Shown: positions 25,695-38,038, counted from the first letter of the stretch. The stretch: DNA of 45,641 bases from Marinilabiliales bacterium (GCA_002869385.1 PKTB01000016.1:1-45641); one strand, 5' to 3'. Made by a program: numbers and translations. Notes: generated by a model from the letters alone, not told the origin.

Positions 25695-26288
25695 CTACAT
25701 CTTCTTTAATTCCTGATAAAGTTTTTGAACAGGTAATCCAACAACATTATAAAAGGAACCTTCAATATAATCAATTCCTATTTTTCCAATCCACTCTTGT
25801 ATTCCGTAAGCACCTGCTTTATCATATGGTTTGTATCTTTCGATGTAATATCTTATCTCATCATTATCAAGTTTACAAAACCTTACTAAAGTTTCTGCAT
25901 AAAATGTATGTTCTATCTGATTTGTTTTTAAACAAACACCAGTAACGACAGAATGTTCTTTATTGCTAAGCAATTTAATCATTTGAAAAGCATCTGAATA
26001 ATCTTCAGGTTTGCCAAGAACCTTATCATCTACCCAAACAATAGTGTCTGCAGTAATTAGTAATTGGGAGTCCTTAAGGTCTTGATATGCAGCTGCTTTT
26101 TTCTTTGCCAGATGAATTGCAATTTCCTCTTTATACATTCCTTTAGGGACGGTTTCATCTATATCCGGTGATTTTACTTTTGTAAAAGGTACTTGAAGTT
26201 CTTTTAAAAGATCCTGTCTTCGAGGGCTCGCTGAAGCAAGCAATATTTCGTATTCTTTCCCTGAGTTAAATTTTACCATATATCGCAA
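25695..26288 (-). CDS. maf: Maf-family nucleotide pyrophosphatase
   Basis: 197 residues (or 194 from ATG 26279). LLASASPRRQDLL near the N-terminus, PDIDETVPKGM and ITADTIVWVDDKVLGKPEDY are the Maf/HAM1 signatures; the last two carry catalytic acidic residues. Members hydrolyse dTTP, UTP or modified nucleotides to monophosphates; the YhdE-like motif set suggests dTTP/UTP. Its start overlaps the end of the UbiA-type gene by 23 bp, so they are coupled. Last gene of the DUF2520-kdsC-ubiA-maf operon. Confidence 0.95.
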   Translation of the reverse strand: MRYMVKFNSGKEYEILLASASPRRQDLLKELQVPFTKVKSPDIDETVPKGMYKEEIAIHLAKKKAAAYQDLKDSQLLITADTIVWVDDKVLGKPEDYSDAFQMIKLLSNKEHSVVTGVCLKTNQIEHTFYAETLVRFCKLDNDEIRYYIERYKPYDKAGAYGIQEWIGKIGIDYIEGSFYNVVGLPVQKLYQELKKM

Positions 26289-27237
26289 AACTAAAAATAA
26301 TACTGAAAAGTAGACCCAAAATCATGATGATTTTAGTAAAATTGTCTAAGTGTTTATATTTTGATAGCTGTATTCCCGGAATAATTCGAATTGATAAGTA
26401 TATTACTGGCAATATTATAAAAGCATATAAATATATTCTGCTGTAAATTTCATTTTGAAAGAAAATTAGTCGTTTAAGATATACTTCGTAAACGAAAGCC
26501 AGAGATAATGCAGATAGAATTGCAATTATCGATATTACTATGTTTGTTTTGATTCTGCCTATTAAAATAGGAACTGATTTAATGCCAGTTTTATAATCTC
26601 CTCTAAAGTCGTGACAGTCCTTGATAAGTTCCCGAATTAAATTAAAAAGGAAAGAAAAAACAGAGAATCCAATTATTGTCTGGAAGGCTAACTTTATAGC
26701 CCTAATACTTTCAATATTCCATTCTGATAGAGAGCTTTCAAGTGCATAATATTCTGTAATTCCTACATTTAATGGAATTAAGGCGGTTAAAAATGCCAGA
26801 GTGAGATTTCCGGGTAATGTTTTGCGTTTTAGATTACTTGAATATGCCCAGATAAGAAAGCTGATTAAAAGAAAGTAAAGACCTATTAAAAACTTGCCTG
26901 CAATATAAGCGGTAATAAAACCGCCGATAACTCCAAGTAATGTAAATGCGGTATGCATGAAAATAGCTTGTCTTCGAGAGACTTTAAATCCGACTAATAC
27001 TTCATCGGGTCTGTTTATCAGGTCTGTTTTACGATCAAAATAATCGTTAATAATATTACCACCTGCCATAATAAACATACTAGATAGCGTTAGCATAATA
27101 AAGCCAAAGTCTGATAATCCAGGAGTTATTCCATAATAATCATAAACAGGTATTATTATTGCATATTTCATAGCAAACATTGTTGCTGCAATAACTAATA
27201 TATTTTTCCATCGTATGAGTCTAAAAAATGTAAGCAT
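26266..27237 (-). CDS. UbiA-family prenyltransferase
   Basis: Integral membrane enzyme of 323 residues with about eight hydrophobic segments. The two Asp-rich motifs are NIINDYFDRKTDLINRPDE (about 60-78) and KDCHDFRGDYKTGIKSVPIL, which bind the prenyl diphosphate through Mg. In Bacteroidota this operon member is usually annotated as a geranylgeranylglycerol-phosphate geranylgeranyltransferase; the acceptor cannot be determined from sequence. It lies 10 bp downstream of kdsC and overlaps maf. Confidence 0.92.
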   Translation of the reverse strand: MLTFFRLIRWKNILVIAATMFAMKYAIIIPVYDYYGITPGLSDFGFIMLTLSSMFIMAGGNIINDYFDRKTDLINRPDEVLVGFKVSRRQAIFMHTAFTLLGVIGGFITAYIAGKFLIGLYFLLISFLIWAYSSNLKRKTLPGNLTLAFLTALIPLNVGITEYYALESSLSEWNIESIRAIKLAFQTIIGFSVFSFLFNLIRELIKDCHDFRGDYKTGIKSVPILIGRIKTNIVISIIAILSALSLAFVYEVYLKRLIFFQNEIYSRIYLYAFIILPVIYLSIRIIPGIQLSKYKHLDNFTKIIMILGLLFSIIFSFAIYGKI

Positions 27238-27247
27238 TTCGTTTTTT

Positions 27248-27790
27248 TTAGGTTGTAAATGAGTCTTTATTCATCCAACTTCCACGTGCTCTAAGTACTT
27301 GTTCCACAATATCCCTCACACAAGCATCACCACCATTTTTGTCTGAAATATATAATGAGATTTCTTTTATTTCTGATGCGGCATCTGCCGGACAACATGG
27401 TAATCCAACTTTTTTCATTATTGGATAATCCGGGATATCATCACCCATATACAAAACCTTGTCTGGGCTAATTTTATTTTCTTTAATTATCTTGTTAAAT
27501 TCCTGTAACTTATCTGAACAAGCAATTGTAACGTTTTCAATTCCTAGATTTTGAAACCTTTTTTGAATGTCAGTATTTAATCCTCCTGAAATGATAAAAA
27601 TCTTTATTCCTTGCTTTAGTGCATGTTTAAGTGCATAGCCATCCTTTACATTTGTTGTTCTGTAAAGCTCCCCATTGTCCATCACCATCACACGAGAAGA
27701 TGATAAAACACCATCAATATCAAAAAAGAAGGCCTCTATTCCTTTTAATATTTCTTTAAAATTTAAATGTTTTAGTTTTTCTTTTTCCAT
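27248..27790 (-). CDS. kdsC: KdsC-like HAD phosphatase
   Basis: 180 residues, compact C0-type HAD hydrolase without a cap. Nucleophile motif DIDGVLS (Asp24, Asp26), the Ser motif FIISGGL, and the acidic motif YMGDDIPDYP. NGELYRTTNVKDGYALK is typical of KDO-8-phosphate phosphatase, which releases KDO for lipopolysaccharide synthesis. The ATG overlaps the end of the DUF2520 gene by 19 bp. Confidence 0.93.
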   Translation of the reverse strand: MEKEKLKHLNFKEILKGIEAFFFDIDGVLSSSRVMVMDNGELYRTTNVKDGYALKHALKQGIKIFIISGGLNTDIQKRFQNLGIENVTIACSDKLQEFNKIIKENKISPDKVLYMGDDIPDYPIMKKVGLPCCPADAASEIKEISLYISDKNGGDACVRDIVEQVLRARGSWMNKDSFTT

Positions 27791-28551
27791 TCAATTATAC
27801 TTTCAGTTAAAACTTTATAAACTTCGGAATATTGCTTTTTATCTTTTAGTAAGTTCAGATGTTTTTCTATTGTTGGTTTATCCTCTCTTAATGCCGGACC
27901 TGTTTGGGATTTTGTTGCCCCATTGGTCAAAATCTTATAAAAACTCTGTTGCAGTAATGGATTAATAATCTCAGGGTTAATTTTACTCTCTTTAAGAAGC
28001 TCTTCGGAAATGCTTACACAATGATTTATAAAGTTTGCAGCAAATACACCACAGAGATGTAATGTTTCTCTGCCTTTTTCATCAATATTATATGATTTGC
28101 ATTGTAATTTATTGGCTATGTCTTTAAGATTTTCTAAAGTCTCAATATTAGATGCCTCAATACAAATAGGGACTTTGCTAAAATCTGTTTTTACTACTTT
28201 TGTGAATGTTTGGAAAGGGTAGAACGCTCCAAAGTTTTTAGTAATTCCTGAAAAAATGTTTATTGACTGACTACCTGCAGTATGAATTAAGATAGCATTC
28301 TGGTTTTTAATATTAATGTTTTTTGAAATCTCGATATTTGCAATATCATTCATGCAAAAATAATAATAATCTGCATTTTGTTCAAGTTGACTTAGTTTGC
28401 AGACATATTTTGAATTAATATCATTAGCAAGTTTGGATGCGCTTATTTCATTTCTGCCAAAAATTTGACTTATTTCAAATCCTGAATTAAGAAGTGCTGT
28501 AGCTAAATGATGTGCAACATTTCCAGAACCTAAAATAACAATCTTTTCCAT
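27772..28551 (-). CDS. Rossmann-like / DUF2520 domain protein
   Basis: 259 residues. The N-terminal Rossmann fold begins MEKIVILGSGNVAHHLATAL (nucleotide-binding GxGxxA-type loop), and the C-terminal helical DUF2520 domain contains HLCGVFAANFINHCVSISEELL. Similar to F420-dependent NADP reductase and pyrroline-5-carboxylate reductase folds; substrate unknown. First gene of the conserved operon with kdsC, ubiA-type and maf. A good promoter lies just upstream. Confidence 0.93.
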   Translation of the reverse strand: MEKIVILGSGNVAHHLATALLNSGFEISQIFGRNEISASKLANDINSKYVCKLSQLEQNADYYYFCMNDIANIEISKNINIKNQNAILIHTAGSQSINIFSGITKNFGAFYPFQTFTKVVKTDFSKVPICIEASNIETLENLKDIANKLQCKSYNIDEKGRETLHLCGVFAANFINHCVSISEELLKESKINPEIINPLLQQSFYKILTNGATKSQTGPALREDKPTIEKHLNLLKDKKQYSEVYKVLTESIIEWKKKN

Positions 28552-28576
28552 AAGCGATGATTTGATTTTTCTATTA

Positions 28577-28605
28577 CAAATTTAGTGGTTTTAATTTAAT
28601 GTCAA
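28577..28605 (-). promoter_or_regulatory. Promoter of the DUF2520-kdsC-ubiA-maf operon
   Basis: On the minus strand TTG (28603-28605), 18-bp spacer, TAAATTTG (28577-28584), 26 bp upstream of the ATG. Confidence 0.6.
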
Positions 28606-28703
28606 TGGGTTTATCAAATTTTTCGGAAAAAGTCAATAATTCTTTCAACCATAGAGGATTTTATTGCGTCTGAATAATGAATTGCTTAAAAAATGGGAAA
28701 TAC

Positions 28704-28734
28704 TTGCTTTTCTCACATAAAAATTTTAACTTTA
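28704..28734 (+). promoter_or_regulatory. Putative promoter of the first M14 gene
   Basis: TTG (28704-28706), 20-bp spacer, TAACTTTA (28727-28734; one mismatch to TAnnTTTG), 24 bp upstream of ATG 28758. Confidence 0.45.
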
Positions 28735-28757
28735 GGCATTGATATTTAAAGACTTAG

Positions 28758-31625
28758 ATGAAAAAAATATTTTTACTATTATTTGTTATTTGTATAAGCT
28801 CATTTGTATATTCTCAGCAAAATAATGATTTTGATGCAAATACTATAATACAAAGTAGAGGTGAGATTTATTTCACTTTTGAGGCTCAGCCGGAAGAATT
28901 TTACGATTTGCGTGAGATTGTTACTATTGAGGGTTACAATGGAAAGACAGCATATGCTTATGCAAACAGAGCTCAATTTGATAAGTTTCTAGCTACAGAC
29001 AAAGAGTTTAAAGTATATAAAGAATATTACCAGCAAAAAGCTTTAACAATGGCAACTACTGTTGCCGAGATGATAAATTGGGATCGTTATCCTACATATG
29101 AAGTTTATGTTGAAATGATGCAGACATTTGCTTCAGATTATCCTGATATTTGTGTTCTAGATACTATTGGTTATTCCGGTGATGGTCGGTTGTTACTTGT
29201 TGTTAAAATTTCTGATAATGTTGAAACATTAGAAGCTGAACCAGAATTTCTTTATACCGGTATGATGCATGGAGATGAACTTATTGGGGGAATGGTCTTT
29301 TTAAGACTTATCGACCATATACTACAGAACTATGGTATTGATGATCAAATAACAAATTTGGTTGACAATGTTCAAATTTATATTAATCCATTTGCAAATC
29401 CTGATGGGACATATCATGGTGGAAACTCAACAGTAGCTGATGCAACAAGGGCAAATGCTGACGGGATAGATCTAAATAGAAATTATCCAGATTTTAATGC
29501 AGGTCAAAATCCTGACGGTAATAGTACAGCTGTTGAAACACAATAATTTATTGATTTCGCTGCAGAACGCAATTTTGTAATGTCAGCAAATAGTCATAGT
29601 GGGGCAGAGTTGCTAAACTATCCTTATGATACAGAACAGGCATATCCGGCAGATGCTGTGTGGTGGGAATTTGTTTGTTGGGAATATGCTGATACAGCTC
29701 ACGAGTATTCACCTTCAGGATATCTTACAGATCAAGGAGGAGGAGTTACTAATGGATATGCATGGTATACTGCTACCGGTACACGTCAGGATTATATGAA
29801 CTACTATGAGCATTGTCGTGAAGTCACATTAGAGTTAAGTGCTGCAAAGTTGCTTGATGCAGAAGACTTGCCGGACTACTGGGAGTATAACAGACGCTCA
29901 TTGCTTAATTATATGGAACAAGTGACATATGGATTGAGAGGAATTGTAACAGATTCCATTACTCATGAACCTCTTGAGGCAATTGTTGCTATTGAAGTTT
30001 TTGATTTTTTTAATTCTCATGTTTATTCTTTTCCGACATATGGTGATTATTATAGATTGTTAGAAGAGAATGCTAGCATTGTTACATCAAACGGAGAGCA
30101 AAAGAATGGAACTTATTATGTAACTTTCTCTTGTGAGGGATACAGATCAAAAACATTTGGTGTGGAAATTGAGAATTACCAACAAACAATTCAGGATGTT
30201 GAACTTGTTAACTTAAACAATTTACCTCCATTAGTAAATTTTGTTTCTAATGTTCAAGAAGTGGAATGTAATAATGAGATAAGCTTTATCAATACATCTG
30301 AAGCATCTGAGTCGACAACATACTTATGGGATTTTGGTGACGGCACAAGTTCAACAGAGGAAAACCCAACTCATAGATATAATCAAAATGGGACATTTTC
30401 TGTAAAATTGTATGGTGAGAATGAGTATGGAATAGATTCTTTATGGCAAATGTACTATATTGATGTTAGTTTAACAGAACTTAACGATATCTCAGATTAT
30501 GCAATCTGTGAAAGTGCGGGTAGTGTTACTATTGACCCCGATTTAACAGGTGAGGTACACTGGTTTGAAGATATAAACGATGAAACATCATTTCATGTTG
30601 GAGCAACATATACTACTCCGACTTTGAGTGAAAATACTACATACTTTGTACAGGAAATAACATTAGGTGATGAATATTCCGGTGGGGAAGTAGATAACTC
30701 CGAAGGAGGAGATTATGTAAGTGATAATAATTATTTGATTTTTGATTGTACGCAAGAGAGTGTTTTAAAAACGGTAAAAGTTTATGCTGAAAATGCTGGC
30801 ACAAGGACTATTTATCTTAAAACTTCCGGTGGAGTAGAAATCTATAGTGAAGATGTATATATTGAAGCCGGAGAACAAGTTGTAACATTGAACTTAAATC
30901 TTCCTGTTGGAGAAGATATGAGACTTGGATGTGCAAACCCAAATGGTCTATACAGAGGTTCTACAGGCGTTTGGAGCACATTCCCTTATCCTTATGACAT
31001 TGGTGGTATTGTTACAATTAGTGAAAGTAATGTTGTTTGGTGGAATGATGGTGACAGATATTATGCATATTTTTACGACTGGGATATTAAGCTTCAAGAT
31101 TGCTACTCAGAAAGAACACCTATCAGTGTATATCTAAATGAGACACCACAAGCAGGTTTTGAGTCAAGTTCAGAAGGAACAACAGTTGAATTCATCAATA
31201 CATCAACAGCATCAGAAACATTTGTATGGGATTTTGGTGATGAAAATTTATCTACACAAGTAAATCCGACTCATGTTTATTCTGAACCTGGGACATATAC
31301 AGTTATTTTAACTGCTACAAGTGAATGTGGGTCTGATATATCAACACAAGAGGTGTTGGTTACCGCTGGTATATATGACGAAGTTAATAATGAATTTAGC
31401 ATTTATCCAAATCCTGTATATGATGTTTTAACTATTAGTTCTGAAGAGCAGATTGACCAAATTAGGATAATTGATATTACAGGAAGAACTATAGAAATAA
31501 ATGCCCCTGTAAGAATTTCAAATAGAGAATACAGACTTGATGCAAGGGGGTTAATGTCAGGATCATATGTTCTTGAGATTAAAACAAAAACCGATATAAA
31601 AGTTACCAAGATTATAAAGAATTAA
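28758..31625 (+). pseudogene. Secreted M14 zinc carboxypeptidase with PKD domains and T9SS tail, one TAA
   Basis: Reconstructed at 955 codons. Signal peptide about 1-19 (ending FVYSQ). Peptidase M14 domain about 95-370: zinc ligands His171 and Glu174 in MMHGDELIGG and His280 in SANSHSGAE, substrate-site Arg in GIDLNRNYP, catalytic Glu near 359 in EVTLELS. A TAA at 29544-29546, between ETQ and FIDFAAERNF, cuts the catalytic domain; the frame continues unchanged. Downstream come a carboxypeptidase regulatory-like domain (GLRGIVTDSITHEPLEAIV), two PKD domains (YLWDFGDGTSSTEENPTH; FVWDFGDENLSTQVNPTH) and a C-terminal T9SS type A sorting domain (FSIYPNPVYDVLTI ... SGSYVLEIKT). If translated, it is secreted by T9SS. 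A tandem paralogue follows 13 bp later. Confidence 0.9.
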
Positions 31626-34600
31626 ATATTTATCTACTATGAGAAATTTTACTTTTGGAGTATTACTGATTTTGATGTAATCTTTAGTTATGGCTCAAGA
31701 TGCTAATCTTGATTTTGCACAGGAGAAGTTATCGACTAGAGGGGAAATATATTTTACATTTCCTGAGGCTGATTATGAAACTATGATGACTTTAAATCGA
31801 CAGCTTTCTATTGATGATTTTAAGGATGGTATTGTGTATGCTTATGCAAATCAGCAGCAGTTTGATAATTTCCTTACTTATGGTATCGAATTTACACCTG
31901 TTTATGATTATTACAATTCGACAAAAGCTTTAACTATGGCTACAACAGTAGCGGAAATGGCTGGATGGGATAGATATCCAACTCATGCTGTTTATGAGGA
32001 AATGATGCAGGATTTTGTTGATAATTATCCCGGATTATGTCGGCTTGACACCATCGGGTTTTCTGTAAATGGTTGGCCAATAATATGTTTGGCGATTTCT
32101 GATAATATTGATACCGATGAGGATGAACCTGAGTTTTGGTGGAGTGGGACAATGCATGGTGATGAAACAACAGGTTATGTTCTCTTGTTGAGATTAGCAG
32201 ATTATCTTTTATCAAATTATGGTACTGATCCACAGGTGACAAATCTTGTTCAAAACATGGAAATTTATATAAATCCTCTTGCAAACCCTGATGGAACATT
32301 TAATAATTCCCCATCAGCGACAAGTGTATCCCAATCAATCAGAGCAAATACGAACGGTATAGACTTAAATCGAAACTTTCCAACACTTAATGGAGATTCT
32401 TATACGCTGCAACCTGAAATACAATGCATGATGGATTATTCCGATGAAAGGGATTTTGTTATGTCTGCAAATACTCATGGTGGTATTGAATTATTGAATT
32501 TCCCTTGGGATACATGGCAAAGTTGGGAAAACATCAATGCTGATCACAACTGGTGGGAACATGTTTGTTTTGTATACGCTGACCAAGTGGAGATTGATGC
32601 ACCTTCAACATATCTTGAAGGCCCTGGAACAATGAATTACGGACCATATAACACAACCGGAGTTACACATTGTGCAGACTGGTATTATGCAATAGGTTCA
32701 CGTCAGGATTATATGAATTATTACAGATATATTCAAGAAGTGACAATAGAGTGGTCAGATACAAAGACTTTGGGCACTGAGCTTCTTAACACATATTGGG
32801 GATATAACAAAGAAGCAATCTTTTTGTATATGGAACAGGCTCTTTATGGATTACGAGGTGTTGTTACAGATGCTTGCACAGGTACTCCCTTAGGAGATGT
32901 TAAGGTTGAGATTGTTGGTCATGATAAAGATAATTCTGAAGTTTATTCTGCTGCTCCGGTAGGTAATTATCATCGTCCAATATATGCAGGGACATATGAC
33001 TTTACATTTTCTTTAAGTGGATATCAATCACAAACACATACAGTTATTATTACCAATGATGTTTCAACACGGTTGGATATTCAGTTAATTCCAGATGGTA
33101 CAGGAACGCCTGATTTTGCTGGTACTCCAACTTCAATATTTGAGGGGGAAACAGTTGATTTTACTGATGCAAGTTCAGGAACAATCACTTCTAGAAGCTG
33201 GACTTTCGAAGGAGGTTCACCTGCATCCAGCGCTGTAACAAATCCTGCGGGAATATCGTATGCAACTGCCGGGACATATGATGTTACATTAGAAATTGTA
33301 AGTAATGGATGTACAGTTTCAGAATTAAAAGAAGACTATATTACTGTGGCAGCAGCAGTACCTGTTGTGTCTGATTTTGAAGCGGATCAAACGACTGTGC
33401 CTCAAGGCACTACGATTAATTTCACAGACCTATCAACAAATAACCCTGACGATTGGACATGGACTTTTGATGGAGGAACACCAGGAACTAGTTCCGATCA
33501 AAATCCATCTATTGTGTATAATACTCCGGGAACATATGATGTCGTTTTAACTGCAACAAATGCTTATGGCGGAAACACAGAAACGAAGGTTGGATATATT
33601 ACTGTTACAGAATCAGACTTATTAATGTCTGATGGAACGGCGACCAGATGTAGTGGTCTATTCAAGGATTCCGGTGGAGATGGACAATATGTTGACAATG
33701 AAAATTATACATTAACTATCTATCCGTCGACAGCTGGATCTTTTGTAAGATTAACTTTTACAGAATTTGATATTGAAGAGAATTCCGGTTATCCTGATTG
33801 TTATGACTATTTGACTATTTATGATGGTGAAAATACATCAGCAACAGAGATAGGTTCTTATTGTGATGTTGATTTAAATGTGATAGGAACAAATGGAGTT
33901 GTTACGTCTACAGATCCATCGGGAGCTCTGACCTTGAATTTCGTTTCTGATGGAGGTGTAACCAGAGATGGTTGGGTTGCTGAGATTTCATGTTATTCTC
34001 CAACAGATCCCCCTATTGCTGATTTTACATCAGATGTAACAAGTACATGTACAGGAATTGTTCAGTTTGAAGATTTGTCTTATGCAGCAACAGAATGGTA
34101 ATGGGACTTTGGCGATGGTTCTCCATTAAGTACAGACCAGGATCCACTACATACTTATTCTGCTGATGGTACGTATACCGTAACTTTAAGTGTTACAAAC
34201 CCATACGGTTCTGATTCATACTTTATTACTGATATGATTACTGTTGATATGCCTGATGCACCTGTTACAACAGGTGATGTGTCATGTGGTCCAGCAGATT
34301 TAACATTAACTGCGACTGGTGGAGGAACATTAAGTTGGTATGATGATCCAACAGCTGGTAACCTTATAACTACTGGGACATCATATACTGATAATTTTGC
34401 ATCCACAACAACATATTATGTGCAATCTGAATTAGATAATTATGTAACTTATTATGGTGGAGCACCTGATAATGCTTATGGTACTGGTGGATATTTTGGG
34501 AGTACACCACAACATGGATTAATTTTCGATTCATATCAGGAGTTTACACTTATTTCTGTTTATGTTTATGCTGAAAATGCAGGTAATAGAACAATAACTC

Positions 34601-34902
34601 TAGCTGATGCATCAGATGCTGAAATTCAGAGTGCAACCATAAATATTCCTGCTGGTGAATACAGAATAGATCTTAATTTTGATGTGCCTGTCGGTACAGG
34701 ATTACAATTGTTGGGACCAGGTTCACCTGATTTATATCGTAACCAGACTGGTTCATCATATCCATATACTTTGTATGGAGTATTTAGTATTAATGATAAT
34801 ACAGCTGATAATCTTGATTTCTACTATTATTTTTATGATTGGGAAGTAGAGATTAATGAACCATGCATTAGCTCACGAACCCCGGTTGAAGCTACTATTA
34901 AT

Positions 34903-35382
34903 GATATACCTGCAGATGTAGTTGTTTCCGGTGGTGGAACGCAATGTGGTGGAGATATGACTTTAACTGCTGATAATGGCGGAGAAGGAATAATTTATTG
35001 GCAAAATACTACTTCAGGGGGAACAAGTACTGCAAGTGCAAGTACTTCTGAAACAGTTTCTACTACCGGAACATATTACTTCCGTGCGCAATCTGCTGAA
35101 GGTTGCTGGGGCAATGAAGGTTCTGCTTCTGTTACTATAAATGATATTCCTGATCCAGTAACGGTATCTGGTGGTACTGCACAATGTGGTGGAGATGTTA
35201 CATTGACTGCAAGTGGCGGAACAGGAGGAACAATTTATTGGCAAAATACAACATCCGGAGGAACAAGTACAACTACTGCAAGTTCATCTGAAACTGTATC
35301 TGCAAGTGGAACTTATTATTTCCGGTCTCAATCAGCAGAAGGCTGTTGGGGAGACGAGGGTTCTGCAGATGTAACAATACAC
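34903..35382 (+). repeat. Two 240-bp (80-residue) coding repeats
   Basis: Units start at 34903 and 35143, and a third copy of the first codons is at 35383. Each encodes an Ig-like module with [42 protein letters not shown] and one Cys pair. Confidence 0.85.
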
Positions 35383-35394
35383 GATATTCCGAAT

Positions 35395-35826
35395 GTTGAT
35401 GCACCAGCAGATGTTACTGCATGCGATTCTTATTTCTTACCTGCACTTACTGATGGAGATTATTTCTTATCTGCAGGAGGTGTTAACCCTGTTTCGGCAG
35501 GATATGAAATTACTGGTACAACAACAGTATATGTTTATGCTGAAAGTGGCACTATACCAAACTGTACAGCTGAAAACAACTTTACAGTTACAATAAATGA
35601 AACTCCACTTGTTGATGCACCAGCTGATGTTGAAATTTGTGAGTCATATATATTGCCGGCATTGACTAATGGTGATTACTTCTTGTCTTCGGGAGGTATT
35701 GACCCTGTTGCTGCTGGATATGAGATTACAGCTGATGAAACTGTTTACGTTTATGCAGAAACATGCACAACTCCAAATTGTACAGCTGAGAATAGTTTTA
35801 CTGTAACTATTAATAATGCTGCTCAA
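35395..35826 (+). repeat. Two 216-bp (72-residue) coding repeats
   Basis: Units start at 35395 and 35611; each encodes VDAPADV, a C-x3-6 segment, LPALT.GDYFLS.GG, AGYEIT and TAEN.FTVTIN. Confidence 0.8.
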
Positions 35827-37956
35827 GTTGATATAGGCGATAACCTAACAAGTGCATGTGATGGGACTGTAACTCTTGATGCAGGGACTGGATATAATTA
35901 TTATACATGGGAAGGCGTTGCAGGTGGTCAAACATACGAGGCAACATCAACAGGAACCTATACAGTTATTGTTGAAGATGCTAACGGTTGTACATCAACA
36001 GATGATGTTAATGTTACTTTGATAGAATCACCAACCGTGTCTGTTACAACAACACCTGAGTCAGCTCCGGGAGCAAATAATGGTACAGCTACAGCAAGTG
36101 CTTTGGGTGGAACATCTCCTTATGTATATACATGGCAGGTTCCATATTCAGGAAACCCAATAACAGGATTAACTGGTGGAACATATTGTGTGACAGTTGA
36201 GGATGATAATATGTGTACTGCAGAAGCTTGTGGTACAGTTGATACTGATGGAGTAGCACAAGTTGCTAATTTTTCAGCAGATGAAACTTTGGGTTGCGAT
36301 AATTTAACAGTTCAGTTTACTGATGAAAGTTCAAATATTCCTACATCATGGGAGTGGGACTTTGGTGACGGTTCGCCAACAAGTTCTGAAGAGAATCCGT
36401 TACATATATATTCTGCACCGGGCGTTTATGACGTATCCCTTACTGTAACTAACGCAACAGGAAGTGATAATACTATAGTTTATTCATACATACTTATAAG
36501 TGAAACACCAAGTATAGATGTAAGTATGACACAAGCAAATTATGGTGAAAGTGATGGTAGCGTTTCTGTAAGTGCTACAGGAGGAGCTACTCCTTATATG
36601 TGGTATTGGACAGGACCAAATGATTTTGAAGGATATAGCCAGACACATGCAGGACTTCCTGCAGGAGAATATTGTGTGACCGTAACCGAAATAGGTGCAA
36701 ATTGTGAGGCAAGTGAATGTATAATAATTACTGAGATTATGCCTGATCCTCCGGTAGCTGATTTTTCAGCAGATGTAACAGAGGGTTGTGATAACTTGAC
36801 TGTTAAGTTTAACGATGAAAGTACAAATTCACCTACAACATGGGCATGGGATTTTGGTAATGGTGACACTTCAGATGAGCAAAACCCACAATATACATAT
36901 AACACTCCGGGCACCTATACTGTTACTTTAACGGTTACTAATCCTGGTGGGAGTGATGACCATTTTGTAACTGACATGATAGTTGTTGGAGAAACTCCAG
37001 TCTTAGTTTTAAGCATGACAGAAGAAACCTTAGCTACCGGGAATGATGGTACAGCTACTGTCTCAATTACTGGAGGGGAAACAACATATGATATAAATTG
37101 GACAGGTGGGTTAGATACTGAAACAATTACCTGATTAGTAGCGGGAGAATATTGCGTTACAGTAACTGAAGCTGCAGGTTGTGAAGCGTATGATTGTATT
37201 GATGTAACACTTGAAGGTTATGATCCTCCTGTTGCAAACTTTACAGCAGATGAAACTGAAGATTGTGGTTCACTTACAGTCCAGTTTACTGACTTAAGCA
37301 CAAATGATCCCGATTCATGGAATTGGGACTTTGGTGATGGAACAAATTCATCTGAGCAACATCCTACACATGAATATACAAGTCCGGGATTATATACGGT
37401 GTCATTAACAGTAGAAAATGCTGGTGGTTCTGATGTGCTTGAAATAGATTCATACATCTCTGTATATGAAGTACCAGTTCTTGAGTTTAATATAACACCG
37501 GAATCTGGTCCAGGGATGAATGATGGAGCTATTGTTGTGAACATTATTGGGGGTCAGGCTCCTTATAACATAACATGGTCTGGTAGTTTAAGCGGAAATC
37601 CTGTGCTAGACATCCCAGGAGGACTATACTCAGTAGTCGTTACAGATGCAAATGGATGTATGGTTTCTGATATTGTTGAAGTTCCTGTATTAACGGGTAT
37701 AACAGACTTGATTGAAGAAGGTGTAAGTATTTATCCAAACCCATCAAATGGTTTAATTTATATTGACTCTGATTTTGAAACTCAAAGAATTATTATTTAT
37801 GATGCTTTAGGAAAAATTTGTATTGATAAATCAGTGAATTCAAGAAAATTTGAAATCAATACAGATCTACAGCCAGGTGTATATTTCGTGAATATTATAG
37901 GCCTTGACAAACAGCTTGTTGAGAAGCTAATTATTGAATAAATAACTTTTATGTTG

Positions 37957-37997
37957 AAAAAATGTGGTAAATGAAATATTTGCCACATTTTTTCTTT
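37957..37997 (+). terminator. Terminator after the second M14 gene
   Basis: AAAAAATGTGG (37957-37967) pairs perfectly with CCACATTTTTT (37983-37993), with further pairing in the loop arms; ends in T-rich sequence. Confidence 0.85.
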
Positions 37998-38010
37998 TAT
38001 AATAAAAGCT

Positions 38011-38018
38011 TAAATTTG
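38011..38018 (+). promoter_or_regulatory. Putative -7 element (TAAATTTG)
   Basis: Exact TAnnTTTG match 21 bp upstream of ATG 38039, just past the preceding terminator. Confidence 0.45.
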
Positions 38019-38038
38019 TCAAACAGATTGATTTAATT

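Larger units (their letters stand above)
31639..37941 (+). pseudogene. Giant M14 carboxypeptidase with CUB, PKD and SprB-like repeats, three stops
   Basis: One frame of 2100 codons from ATG 31639 (MRNFTFGVLLILM), broken by TAA at 31678-31680 in the signal peptide, TAA at 34099-34101 and TGA at 37132-37134. Order: signal peptide, M14 domain (His173/Glu176 in MHGDETTGY; GIDLNRNFP; SANTHGGIE; EVTIEWS), regulatory-like domain (LRGVVTDACTGTPLGDVKV), two PKD domains, CUB-like domain (about residues 660-790, YPDCYDYLTIYDGEN), PKD, Ig-like and paired 80- and 72-residue repeats, SprB-like repeats ([25 protein letters not shown]), several PKD domains, and a T9SS sorting domain (VSIYPNPSNGLIYI). Paralogue of the upstream gene with a much longer tail. 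Terminator follows at 37957. EVTIEWS has Glu-Trp where the first copy has Glu-Leu. Confidence 0.88.
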
